Origin: a virus
DNA length: 43,248 bases
IMG/VR virus record: IMGVR_UViG_3300027749_000200
Location: 1 to 43,248 of that record
Reading direction: 5' to 3' (one strand)
Shown here piece after piece: positions 23,216-31,866 of the stretch (the first letter of the stretch is position 1; each line of letters begins with the position of its first letter). The position numbers were made by a program, and so were the translations under genes. The notes beneath the pieces were generated by a model, which saw nothing but the letters and a program-made list of their open reading frames with translations, made no database searches and was not told where the DNA came from.

Positions 23216-24505
23216 ATGATTATAAGCAGAGCTGACATCCCTTCGGATGTAATCGTTCAATACCCAAATGCCTTTATGAGAGTACCAATCGCTAACTATC
23301 TTAGAGAGTTAGAAATCGATCCTTTACCCTCACAGATTGCATTAATAAATGGTATTAATAACCCAAAATATCGTTTTGGGTGTGCAGCTCTGTCTCGTCG
23401 TCAAGGTAAGACTTATATTGCGAACATTGTGGGCCAGGTAGTTTCATTAGTACCTGGTTCCAATGTTCTAATTATGGCACCCAACTATAATCTTTCCAGT
23501 ATTTCTTTTGAATTACAACGTGGACTCATTAAAAAGTTCGCACTAGAAGTAGAAAAAGATAATGCTAAAGATAGAGTTATCACACTTTCCAACGGATCCA
23601 GTATTCGTATTGGTTCTGTTAGTCAAGTGGATAGCTGTGTAGGTCGTTCATACGATCTTATTATCTTCGATGAGGCAGCTCTAGCAGACGGACTCGAGGC
23701 GTTCAATGTAGCTCTAAGACCTACACTAGACAAACCAAATGCAAAAGCACTATTTATTTCTACCCCACGAGGTAAAAATAACTGGTTTTCAACGTTATTT
23801 GATAGAGGATTCTCAGATGAGTTTCCACAGTGGTTTTCAATTAAAGCCACTTACAAAGATAATCCGCGCATGACAGAATCAGATGTTGCGGAAGCTCGTA
23901 AATCTATGTCAGACGCTGAGTTTCGTCAAGAATACGAAGCAGACTTTTCCACTTTCGAAGGTAAAATTTGGCAAGTTAAAGAGCATTGTATTAGAGAAAT
24001 TCCAGAACTTAACTTTAAGAAGTGTGATGTTTTTGCAGGACTGGATCTTGGGTTCAGAGATCCTACAGCTATGTGTGTAATTGCCTATAGTTGGGAAGAT
24101 GAAACCTTCTATGTTTTAGACGAGTATTTAGATAATGAAGAAGTAACTTCAGGCCACGCTAAAAATATTCGAAAGTTAATAGATAAGTGGGGCATAGAGT
24201 ATATATACATTGATTCTGCCAACCAACAGCAAAGATTCGATTTTGCACAAGAATATGATATTCCTACTACTAATGCTAAAAAGTCTGTACTAGATGGTAT
24301 TGGATATATAGCCTCGCTAGCTGATAATGATAAAATTATCATAGACCCAGATCTTAGAAATGTACTATACTCTGTAGATCAGTACCAATGGAACCCTAAT
24401 ACTGCTTTACAACAAGAAAAACCATTACATAATGAAGCTTCCCACATGGCCGATGCCTTAAGGTATGCACTTTATAGCTATAAAACTAGCATTGGTGGAT
24501 TCTAA
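23216..24505 (+). CDS. terL: Terminase large subunit (429 aa)
   Basis: ATPase: Walker A-like SRRQGKT near 61-67, Walker B LIIFDEAA near 148-155, motif III ALFISTPRG near 180. Nuclease domain: GLDLGFRDPT near 280 (first metal Asp), YIYIDSANQQ near 333 and HMADALRYAL near 412. Packages DNA into the prohead by ATP-driven translocation and cuts it. RBS AAAGGAAT. Length and motifs are full-size. Confidence 0.93.
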   Translation: MIISRADIPSDVIVQYPNAFMRVPIANYLRELEIDPLPSQIALINGINNPKYRFGCAALSRRQGKTYIANIVGQVVSLVPGSNVLIMAPNYNLSSISFELQRGLIKKFALEVEKDNAKDRVITLSNGSSIRIGSVSQVDSCVGRSYDLIIFDEAALADGLEAFNVALRPTLDKPNAKALFISTPRGKNNWFSTLFDRGFSDEFPQWFSIKATYKDNPRMTESDVAEARKSMSDAEFRQEYEADFSTFEGKIWQVKEHCIREIPELNFKKCDVFAGLDLGFRDPTAMCVIAYSWEDETFYVLDEYLDNEEVTSGHAKNIRKLIDKWGIEYIYIDSANQQQRFDFAQEYDIPTTNAKKSVLDGIGYIASLADNDKIIIDPDLRNVLYSVDQYQWNPNTALQQEKPLHNEASHMADALRYALYSYKTSIGGF

Positions 24506-24597
24506 TAGAGTAAGATATTACCGTACCTATTGTAATTTAAGACTAGACATTCGAGGGTATATATACTATAATCACAGAAATAAAAAGGAGATAAAAA
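24506..24597 (+). promoter_or_regulatory. Candidate promoter before the HNH gene
   Basis: TAGACA, 17 nt (24553-24569), TATAAT (24570-24575) within an AT-rich 92-nt gap. A strong SD, AAAAAGGAG, follows. Confidence 0.55.
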
Positions 24598-24978
24598 ATG
24601 TCCGGAACAACACTGCTTCGTGATCCGATCAAATATGTTCGTGACCGAGCAAAGTCTAGATATGCAAAAGGCTCTCACTGTGAGATTTGTAATACTACGG
24701 AATCCCTTGACTTTCATCACTACTTTACAATGACCCCGTTATTTAATAAGTGGTGCCGAACTAAAGGTTATACAGTTAAAACAGTAGACGACATCTTAAA
24801 AATCAGGGACGAATTTATATTTGAAGAGGAAGATAAAGTCTACAATCAAACTGTAACGTTATGTCACCCACATCACATGAAGCTTCACAGTGTCTATGGT
24901 AAAGACCCGGCTCTTTCTACTGCTGAAAAGCAAATGAACTGGGTAAGAATCCAAAAGGAGAAGTATGAAGCTAAGTAG
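24598..24978 (+). CDS. HNH endonuclease (126 aa)
   Basis: Zinc-binding CEICNTTESLDFHHYF near 27-42 (CxxC then the HH of the nuclease) and CHPHHMKLH near 83-91, the second knuckle and last HNH histidine. Compact single-domain form. Its place between terL and portal fits phages in which an HNH protein helps TerL cleave DNA at packaging; a mobile HNH gene is the alternative. Overlaps the portal start by 14 nt. Confidence 0.85.
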   Translation: MSGTTLLRDPIKYVRDRAKSRYAKGSHCEICNTTESLDFHHYFTMTPLFNKWCRTKGYTVKTVDDILKIRDEFIFEEEDKVYNQTVTLCHPHHMKLHSVYGKDPALSTAEKQMNWVRIQKEKYEAK

Positions 24979-26143
24979 TTGGCTAGTTGAAAAGCTTAAT
25001 CCTGGCCAGCGCTGGATTTCCTACATGGAACCCCAGAGTCCTACTAGTGAGCCAGAACAGTCTTATATTTACTATTACGATAATATTGAAATAGTAAATC
25101 GTGCTATCAATATGATTATTGATGATGCATCAGAAATAAACTTCAAAATAGGATTAGATAAAGTAGGTTTTCCTAAACAAATTGGTATTAAAAGAAAAAC
25201 AGTTGATACATTACTAAATATACAACCAAACCCTTATCAGGATATAAATTCATTTCGTAGAAATATTTTAATGGATCTTTTACTAGATGGTAATATCTTT
25301 TTATACTACGATGGTGCTTATTTATACCAGCTTCCTGCAAATAGAATGGTTATTTACTCAGACGATAAAACTTATGTTGAAAAGTACGTTTTTCAGGGAA
25401 CCATTGATTTTAAAGTGGACGAAATTATTCACATTAAAGACAATAGCTCTAGATCGCTTTATAGAGGCGCATCAAGATTAAAGCCTGCAATTCGAACAAT
25501 GAAATTAATGAAGTCCATGCGAGACTTTCAAGATAACTTCTTTACAAATGGAGCAGTACCTGGGTTAGTAATTAAAAGTCCAGATACATTAAGCTCTCGT
25601 ATTAAAGAGCGAATGAAAGAAGACTGGAAACAATCATATAGGCCACAATCAGGGGGTAGAAACCCCATGATTCTAGATGGTGGTATGGAAGTTGATGCGT
25701 TATCAAATGTGAATTTCAAAGACCTAGATTTTACAACATCTATTGAGTCTAATGAAAAAATTATTCTTAAAGCACTTGGAGTACCTCCTGTTTTAGTTGA
25801 TAGTGGTAATAATGCTAATTTAAGACCAAATCATAGATTGTACTACCTAGAAACAATTATCCCTATAATGAAGAAAATAAACTCTGCATTACAGATGTTT
25901 TTTGGATTTGAGATATCAGAGGAAATCTCTGGAATTCCAGCTCTACAGCCTGAACTTAAGGATGAGGCGGCATTTTATTCTACACTAGTAAATGGGGGTA
26001 TTTTAACCGCTAATGAAGCTAGAGAAGGAATGGGTAGGTTACCCCTACCAGGACATGACGAGGTAAGAATTCCACAAAATGTTGCTGGAAGTGCTACTAA
26101 CCCAGATCAAGGCGGTAGGCCTCAAGATAATACAGGAAATTAA
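24965..26143 (+). CDS. HK97-type portal protein (392 aa)
   Basis: Typical portal: variable N-terminus, LLLDGNIFLYYDG near 100, a stem/clip region with DNFFTNGAVPGLVIKSP near 187-203 (FF.NGA.P.G is a portal hallmark), RMKEDWKQSY, then PPVLV and a C-terminal NEAREGMGRLPLPG. Forms the dodecameric DNA channel at one capsid vertex. RBS AAAAGGAG. Length normal. Confidence 0.92.
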   Translation: MKLSSWLVEKLNPGQRWISYMEPQSPTSEPEQSYIYYYDNIEIVNRAINMIIDDASEINFKIGLDKVGFPKQIGIKRKTVDTLLNIQPNPYQDINSFRRNILMDLLLDGNIFLYYDGAYLYQLPANRMVIYSDDKTYVEKYVFQGTIDFKVDEIIHIKDNSSRSLYRGASRLKPAIRTMKLMKSMRDFQDNFFTNGAVPGLVIKSPDTLSSRIKERMKEDWKQSYRPQSGGRNPMILDGGMEVDALSNVNFKDLDFTTSIESNEKIILKALGVPPVLVDSGNNANLRPNHRLYYLETIIPIMKKINSALQMFFGFEISEEISGIPALQPELKDEAAFYSTLVNGGILTANEAREGMGRLPLPGHDEVRIPQNVAGSATNPDQGGRPQDNTGN

Positions 26144-26145
26144 TA

Positions 26146-26391
26146 ATGACAAGAAGAACAAGCATAATTTCTCAGCTTGGTAATTACTTTGCTTCTAAAG
26201 GTGGAGTAATGAGTGCTGAAGAATATAAGATGGCAGAAGATACTCCAGTTAGGTTTACTTTAGTTAAAAGAACTTTCGGTTCTTGGAGACGATTACTTAA
26301 TTCCATTGGGGATATTGGCCAATATAGCATTAACGAAGAAGTTGCAAAAACCCCAATAGAGCCAGTAGTACCGCCTACTACAACTAAATAA
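26146..26391 (+). CDS. Small HTH-like protein (81 aa)
   Basis: The segment MSAEEYKMAEDTPVRFTLVK and RTFGSWRRLLNSIGD resembles the homing-endonuclease-associated repeat (…FGSW..LL...G), an HTH. No catalytic domain. It sits between portal and protease/capsid, three nt after the portal stop, where conserved small head genes can occur, or it could be a relic of an inserted homing gene. Confidence 0.6.
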   Translation: MTRRTSIISQLGNYFASKGGVMSAEEYKMAEDTPVRFTLVKRTFGSWRRLLNSIGDIGQYSINEEVAKTPIEPVVPPTTTK

Positions 26392-26392
26392 T

Positions 26393-29300
26393 ATGGCTAA
26401 AGTTGGTGGAGAAGAGGTAGACCTAACCCCTACAGAGGGTATGGCCAAAGAAGCTCAAAAAGCTTTAGATTGGAAAAAAGATGGTCAAGCCGGCGGAACT
26501 GCCGTAGGAATGGCCAGGGCGCATCAATTAGTTAGTAAAGAACAGTTATCTCCTAGCACCGTACGTAGAATGCATAGTTTCTTTAGCCGACATGAAGTCG
26601 ATAAAAAGGGAGAAGGGTTTAGACCTGGTGAGCCTGGTTATCCTTCTAACGGTAGAGTAGCCTGGGCATTATGGGGCGGAGACCCTGGTCAAACATGGGC
26701 CGCTGCGAAATCAAAAACACTAGATCGTCTGGAAGGTAAAAGTATAGATTATACAAAAGATTTTACTGACGAAGAAGAAAAATCTAGTGCAAATGACCTA
26801 AAAGTTGGAGATTTTGTACGTTGGGGATCTTCGGGGGGACCAGCAAAAGGTAAAATAGAACGTATAGTTAGAGATGGCAGTTTAAATGTACCTAATAGTT
26901 CTTTTTCTATTGAAGGAACAAAAGAAGATCCAGCGGCGCTAATTAGAATATATAAAGATGGAGATAAAACAGATACTTTAGTAGGACATAAATTTTCTAC
27001 ACTAACAAAAGTATCTTCAAAATCATTAGAAGATATCTGCCCTATTGTTACTAAAGACGCTACTATTAATATAGCACACCATATGGTAGCCATATCAGAT
27101 GCTAACTTAGGTCCTGCTGATCCGTCAGCATCTAGTGATAGTTATTGGTCTTACATGGCGGAAAAGTGGATGGTATCCACAGAAGAAGCTAGAGTTCGTC
27201 AGTGCCAGAACTGCGAATATTATGATAATTCACCTAAAATTTTAGATTGTCTTAAAGACTCTACTTTTAAAGCCTCAGATTTACCTACTACACCTAAGTG
27301 GGCAGATGTATCAGTTCCATCAGGATATTGTACTAAGTGGGATATTACTTGCACAAGTACAAGAACTTGTGTAAATTGGGAACTAGATGCTGATGATTTG
27401 GGCGAAACCGAAGAAGTAGAGGCCAGTAATGATGGACCTCTTGGTGGAGGACCTAACTTGGACGATACAATGATGATTCTTAGTGCTGGTAAGCCAGTAA
27501 CTAAAATGTTTACTTTTGATACTACTATGAAAGCTGTAGACACCGGAACCGATGGTGAGCTCAAGATCATAGGGTATGCTAGTACAACCTCAGTAGATAG
27601 GTCAGCTGATGTAATTTTATCGTCTGCATGGAATAAGTCAGGCGGATTAAATAACTTCAAAGCAAACCCAATCCTACTATTTAATCATAACTATGATAAA
27701 CCAATTGGTAAAGTCGTAGAAATGGGAACAGATAGTATGGGCTTAAAGATTAAAGGTATTATTAGCAAGAGTGCTGGTGATGTATATAATCTAGTTAAGG
27801 AAGGTGTCCTAACAACATTCTCTGTCGGATTCTTAATTAAAGATGCAGAATATGACAAAGAAAAAGATGGGCTAGTGGTTAAAGATGCAGAACTTCTTGA
27901 AATTTCTGTAGTATCCGTACCCTGTAACCAAGACGCTACATTTTCTGTAGCTAAATCATTTGATAATCAAACCGATTATTTAACTTTTAGAAAACAATTC
28001 GAAACCGCTCTAGGTAGTCAGCCCTCCGCTGAAACCGGAGGCTCAACAGAGGGCGCCAGCAAGGCGTCAAGGAAAATTAAAATGGAAGATAATACAAACG
28101 AAATGCTTCAGAAGATGGTAGCAGACGCTATGACAGCACAGAAGGCTGCTGATACAGCTGCTGCTGAAAAAGCTGCTGAAGCTAAGAATGCTGAAGATGC
28201 TATGGTAGCTAAGGTTATCGCTTCTTCAGAAGAGAAGATTTATGCTGAACTACAAAAGCGCTTCGCAGATGACAAGACTTCACTAGAAGAGAAGCTAGAA
28301 GGTCTACGTACAGAACTAGCTGAAAAGTCAACTGAACTATCAGCAATTGCTAATAGCAAGCGTGTATTTGCAGATCGTGGAAGTAATAATGAGTGGCAGA
28401 AAGAATTTGCTAAGGACATAGACGATGCCTACCTTCTAGCGCGTATTACTGGAAAGGGATATAATACTGACTTTGCGCAGAATCTTCTACAGAAAGTAAA
28501 CACAATGTCATCAGTTCAGGTATCAAGCGATAACTTTGAGCGTGAAGTTTCACAGAATATTGAGCGCGAAATTCAGTTAGAGTTAGTACTAGCTCCACTA
28601 TTCCGCGAAATTCAGATGAATACAGCAAGTATGATTCTACCAATTATGCCAGATACCAGCTATGCGCAGGTAAGTAACGCAGTAGGAAGTGGGTCAGGTA
28701 CATACCAAAATGGTTCTCTAGATGAGCGTGCTGGGTTAACCGGTGCAGGTACCGCAGGTATAGCACTAAAAGAAATTGATCTACGTACAATTAAAATGGT
28801 AGCTAAAAGCTATCTAGGTAATGAAACAGAAGAGGATACAATTATTCCTATTCTTCCGCTACTACGCGAAGCTATGATTCGTCAGCACGCTCGTGGCGTA
28901 GAAAACCTAATGCTACTTGGTGGTGCAACTAGTGCTGGTGGTGCTTATAGTGCTGCTACTTTAGGTACAGCTACTAAAGGTCTAGTTGCTTATGCTGAAA
29001 GTCAGTCACGTAATGTGACTAATAGCGCAACAGTTAATGGTACTGGTGGTACTGATGCCTCAAGCGTAACTAGCATCGCACTATTAGCTTTACGTAAGAA
29101 GTTAGGTAAGTACGGTATTAGACCAGGCGATGTTGTATACATTGTATCACAGACTGCTTATTTTGATCTTCTACAAGATGCAGAGTTCCAGGACTTCAAC
29201 ATTGTAGGTAACATGGCAACTAAGCTAACTGGTGAAGTTGGTCAAATCTTTGGATCATCAGTACTAGTTTGTGATGAGTTCGCAAATACAGGCGCTACTG

Positions 29301-29482
29301 GAACTTATTCTGCACTAGCAGTTAATACACGTAACTTTATTGTACCACGTCAGCGCGGTATTACTGTAGAAAGCCAGTATCTAGTTGAGAATCAGTATAG
29401 AGTACTAACAACAACACAGCGTCTAGGCTTCCGTGAAGTTATTGATAACGCTCCAGCAGTTGTTGGACTAAAGTACGCTTAA
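26393..29482 (+). CDS. Prohead protease / major capsid fusion protein (1029 aa)
   Basis: Single ORF, modules in order: an N-terminal region with RMHSFFSRHEV and WALWGGDPGQTW (1-115); Tudor-like NDLKVGDFVRWGSSGGPAKG to GHKFSTLTKV (about 133-207); a Cys cluster RQCQNCEYYD...CTKWDITC..TRTCVNW (268-326); S78 prohead protease with FNHNYDKPIG (His near 428) and TTFSVGF (Ser near 475); a coiled-coil delta/scaffold region (about 564-650); and an HK97-fold capsid to the end. An in-frame ATG at 28082 (codon 564) with AAGGAAAA upstream could give a separate 466-aa capsid. The protease presumably frees the capsid by processing. Confidence 0.85.
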   Translation: MAKVGGEEVDLTPTEGMAKEAQKALDWKKDGQAGGTAVGMARAHQLVSKEQLSPSTVRRMHSFFSRHEVDKKGEGFRPGEPGYPSNGRVAWALWGGDPGQTWAAAKSKTLDRLEGKSIDYTKDFTDEEEKSSANDLKVGDFVRWGSSGGPAKGKIERIVRDGSLNVPNSSFSIEGTKEDPAALIRIYKDGDKTDTLVGHKFSTLTKVSSKSLEDICPIVTKDATINIAHHMVAISDANLGPADPSASSDSYWSYMAEKWMVSTEEARVRQCQNCEYYDNSPKILDCLKDSTFKASDLPTTPKWADVSVPSGYCTKWDITCTSTRTCVNWELDADDLGETEEVEASNDGPLGGGPNLDDTMMILSAGKPVTKMFTFDTTMKAVDTGTDGELKIIGYASTTSVDRSADVILSSAWNKSGGLNNFKANPILLFNHNYDKPIGKVVEMGTDSMGLKIKGIISKSAGDVYNLVKEGVLTTFSVGFLIKDAEYDKEKDGLVVKDAELLEISVVSVPCNQDATFSVAKSFDNQTDYLTFRKQFETALGSQPSAETGGSTEGASKASRKIKMEDNTNEMLQKMVADAMTAQKAADTAAAEKAAEAKNAEDAMVAKVIASSEEKIYAELQKRFADDKTSLEEKLEGLRTELAEKSTELSAIANSKRVFADRGSNNEWQKEFAKDIDDAYLLARITGKGYNTDFAQNLLQKVNTMSSVQVSSDNFEREVSQNIEREIQLELVLAPLFREIQMNTASMILPIMPDTSYAQVSNAVGSGSGTYQNGSLDERAGLTGAGTAGIALKEIDLRTIKMVAKSYLGNETEEDTIIPILPLLREAMIRQHARGVENLMLLGGATSAGGAYSAATLGTATKGLVAYAESQSRNVTNSATVNGTGGTDASSVTSIALLALRKKLGKYGIRPGDVVYIVSQTAYFDLLQDAEFQDFNIVGNMATKLTGEVGQIFGSSVLVCDEFANTGATGTYSALAVNTRNFIVPRQRGITVESQYLVENQYRVLTTTQRLGFREVIDNAPAVVGLKYA
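28082..29482 (+). CDS. Major capsid protein, internal in-frame start (466 aa)
   Basis: Alternative product inside the fusion ORF. The ATG at 28082 begins MEDNTNEMLQKMVADAM, follows AAGGAAAATTAAA, and starts exactly where the coiled-coil delta domain would begin in a stand-alone HK97-type capsid precursor. Length 466 aa is normal for such a precursor. Capsid needs far more copies than protease, so internal initiation would supply the ratio. Protein evidence is lacking. Confidence 0.6.
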   Translation: MEDNTNEMLQKMVADAMTAQKAADTAAAEKAAEAKNAEDAMVAKVIASSEEKIYAELQKRFADDKTSLEEKLEGLRTELAEKSTELSAIANSKRVFADRGSNNEWQKEFAKDIDDAYLLARITGKGYNTDFAQNLLQKVNTMSSVQVSSDNFEREVSQNIEREIQLELVLAPLFREIQMNTASMILPIMPDTSYAQVSNAVGSGSGTYQNGSLDERAGLTGAGTAGIALKEIDLRTIKMVAKSYLGNETEEDTIIPILPLLREAMIRQHARGVENLMLLGGATSAGGAYSAATLGTATKGLVAYAESQSRNVTNSATVNGTGGTDASSVTSIALLALRKKLGKYGIRPGDVVYIVSQTAYFDLLQDAEFQDFNIVGNMATKLTGEVGQIFGSSVLVCDEFANTGATGTYSALAVNTRNFIVPRQRGITVESQYLVENQYRVLTTTQRLGFREVIDNAPAVVGLKYA

Positions 29483-29495
29483 TTTTTAAATTAAC

Positions 29496-29533
29496 CGTAG
29501 AGGGGGTTGCTGCTACCAGCAGCCCCCTTTACT
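29496..29533 (+). terminator. Terminator after the capsid gene
   Basis: GGGGGTTGCTG, CTAC, CAGCAGCCCCC, then TTTACT. One G-T pair in an 11-bp stem; short T run. Partial terminator separating capsid from tail genes. Confidence 0.8.
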
Positions 29534-29545
29534 ATTGGAGTAACT

Positions 29546-30118
29546 ATGACAGCATTAGTAACATTAGATGACTATAAGAGATATAAGAAAATCACTAAGA
29601 CAGATAATGATGAAGAAATTGGTTTTATATTAAACTCTGTTAGCTCTATGGTTAAATCTTATTGCGGTCATTCTTTTATAGATTATTACACTACTCCACT
29701 GGAAGAAATTTTTAGTATTCAAGAAGGCAATAAAAATGCTTTACAGTTAAATGAATGGCCTGTAAATAATGTAGTAAGTGTATACAGTAGAAAATATTAT
29801 AATTTGCCTTATGAGTTAATAGCATCTACTGAGTATTTTACTGACCCTAAAACAGGATCATTATACTTAATAAATGGAGACTATTGGCAAACTGGATTTG
29901 CTTCTACTAAAGTATCTTATACTGCAGGGTGGGCAGCTACACCAGAAGATATAAAGATTGCATGTCTAGATTTAGTGCAGCACTATTATAAAGAAGAGTA
30001 TAAAGAAAGAAAACAAATTGGTAATGTATCAGTAGACAACAGTAATAGGTATATTGGTATTGCATCTAAATGGCCTGCGCATGTAGCTAGGGTTCTGCAA
30101 ATGTATAAAAATGTCTAA
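29546..30118 (+). CDS. Head-tail connector / adaptor (190 aa)
   Basis: Starts MTALVTLDDYKRYKKITKTD, then NDEEIGFILNSVSSMVKSYCG: the alpha-helical N-terminus of gp6-like head-tail adaptors (L..YK...I......D..L..LI...S..I..Y.G). KVSYTAGWAATPEDIKIACL near 130 is also typical. Forms the ring below the portal. ATG at 29546 has TTGGAG upstream. Confidence 0.83.
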   Translation: MTALVTLDDYKRYKKITKTDNDEEIGFILNSVSSMVKSYCGHSFIDYYTTPLEEIFSIQEGNKNALQLNEWPVNNVVSVYSRKYYNLPYELIASTEYFTDPKTGSLYLINGDYWQTGFASTKVSYTAGWAATPEDIKIACLDLVQHYYKEEYKERKQIGNVSVDNSNRYIGIASKWPAHVARVLQMYKNV

Positions 30119-31400
30119 AGCAGATTTAGCTAAATTAGTGGAGTCTGCTAAAGCTTCTATATTAAGAGATGCGGAAAACCTTAGAACTACGGATTATAAT
30201 TTACGTCCCCATATATTTATCGTTAGTACTGATAATATTAAATCTCAAATACTACGACAAACTAAGAGAACTAAAAAATTAACTCCTACACAAAGTAGTA
30301 AACTAGATGAAGTAACACTTAAATATACTACCGCTTTATATGATACTTTCAGGTTCAGAGATAGCGTAGCATTTACTTATAGACTAGATGGTACTCCTAG
30401 TAAGTTTCAAGTATTAGTAACCAGTAAAAATGGTACTTCAGATGTTTTTAGAAAAATCAAAGAGATTAGAGGTGGAACCTCAGAAGAAGATAAAGGCAGA
30501 TTAAAAAAATTAGCCCAAGATGTTGCTGATATTTTTAGTAGAGACGAGAGTGTTAATCCAGAAAGTTTAAAACATATATTTGATCTTGGTCATATGGAAT
30601 CTTCTAGCATTGCAGAAAAAATGGCGCAACAAGCATTAGGGAGATTTTCTACTTTATCCCCTTTAAAAACAGATTATCCAGAATTAACACCCATAATAGA
30701 TTTAGCTATTAAGTCAGAAGAAGTTAGATTGTCAAAAAGTTTTACTGTTACTGTAACTGATGAAAGCTATTCGGATAATAGATCTAAAGCTACTACTGAA
30801 AAAAAGTACTTAAGTGATATTAGAAAGGCAATAACTAATTGGGTAGAGCAATATGGTTCTAACTGGGCAACTCAAGGTGGTTCTAGATCTGCTGTTGATA
30901 TAGCTTTATATGAACTTATGGTTGTAGCTAAAAAATCTGGCGCTAAAGTTAGAGGTAAGTATAAGGGCCCATCTGGACCTGGTAAAGTTTCTACTAAAAT
31001 TAAAGGTAAAAAAGTAGTTCCTAAAATAGTTAGCGGCGATATAAACTTAGGATTTAAAGCTACTGAAAGTACACAACAAACAAATTGGGTTTCTATAGTT
31101 AATATAATTAATAGTAAACTTACAGACTCTATAATTAGTAATATGCAGCTTCCTTCTTTACAAAATAGAACAGGTACTTTTGCTAATAGTGTAAAAGTAA
31201 CTGGAGTAGAAGTTACTAAAGAAGGCTACCCAAGTTTTGTATTTAACTATGAAAGAAACCCTTATGACGTTTTTGATAAAACACTTGGTAAGTCCCCTTG
31301 GAATACACCAACTAGAGATCCTAGAATTTTAATAGACAGATCAATAAGAGAAGTAGTTAAAGATCTAGCTATAGGCAGATTTTATACAAGGAGAGCCTAA
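30111..31400 (+). CDS. Neck / head-tail joining protein (429 aa)
   Basis: Not recognised by a clear motif in its first 300 residues, which are lysine-rich and helical. The C-terminal LQNRTGTFANSVKVTGVEV and DIDRSIREVV-type ending resemble HK97 gp10-like or T5-type tail-completion segments (R.G.F..S...). Overlaps the adaptor by 8 nt and abuts the tail terminator, so a joining role is likely by position. Unusually long for this slot. Confidence 0.68.
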   Translation: MSKADLAKLVESAKASILRDAENLRTTDYNLRPHIFIVSTDNIKSQILRQTKRTKKLTPTQSSKLDEVTLKYTTALYDTFRFRDSVAFTYRLDGTPSKFQVLVTSKNGTSDVFRKIKEIRGGTSEEDKGRLKKLAQDVADIFSRDESVNPESLKHIFDLGHMESSSIAEKMAQQALGRFSTLSPLKTDYPELTPIIDLAIKSEEVRLSKSFTVTVTDESYSDNRSKATTEKKYLSDIRKAITNWVEQYGSNWATQGGSRSAVDIALYELMVVAKKSGAKVRGKYKGPSGPGKVSTKIKGKKVVPKIVSGDINLGFKATESTQQTNWVSIVNIINSKLTDSIISNMQLPSLQNRTGTFANSVKVTGVEVTKEGYPSFVFNYERNPYDVFDKTLGKSPWNTPTRDPRILIDRSIREVVKDLAIGRFYTRRA

Positions 31401-31846
31401 TGGCAAATAGAACACGTAGAAGCTCTATTGTAGAGGCTCTTACAGAAAAATTTAAAGATATTAGTTTAACTAATGGGTATACAACAGATTTAGGTAATCA
31501 GGCATATCCTCGTATGCGCTTCTGGGATGAAATCACGGAGTTTCCATGCGTATGCCTTGTAGCAGGACCAGAGACTATAGTTCACCAAGGCGGCGGGCTA
31601 AAAGATAGATACCTAAGTGTTATTCTTCGTGCATACGTGAATGAAGAAGACTCTATTTTAGCTTTAGAGAGATTACTGGAAGATGTCGAAATAATTATTG
31701 ACAGAAATGGCAGGTTGGCGTACGTCGACTCTTCTGGTAACACTGGTACGACCAGAGATATTATTATAACAAACATAGATACAGATCAGGGAGCTCTATC
31801 ACCATTAGGTGTAGGAGAAATGACCCTACAAGTCAAGTACGCATAA
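31400..31846 (+). CDS. Tail terminator / tail completion protein (148 aa)
   Basis: Alpha/beta layout MANRTRRSSIVEALTEKFKD, WDEITEFPCVCLVAGPETIV, then LSVILRAYVNEEDSILALER and a final TLQVKYA, typical of gpU-like tail-terminator proteins (helix, strands, L.L...E.). Position between neck and tail tube supports it. RBS AAGGAGAG. Confidence 0.75.
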   Translation: MANRTRRSSIVEALTEKFKDISLTNGYTTDLGNQAYPRMRFWDEITEFPCVCLVAGPETIVHQGGGLKDRYLSVILRAYVNEEDSILALERLLEDVEIIIDRNGRLAYVDSSGNTGTTRDIIITNIDTDQGALSPLGVGEMTLQVKYA

Positions 31847-31866
31847 AGTACTTTAGGAGATAAATA

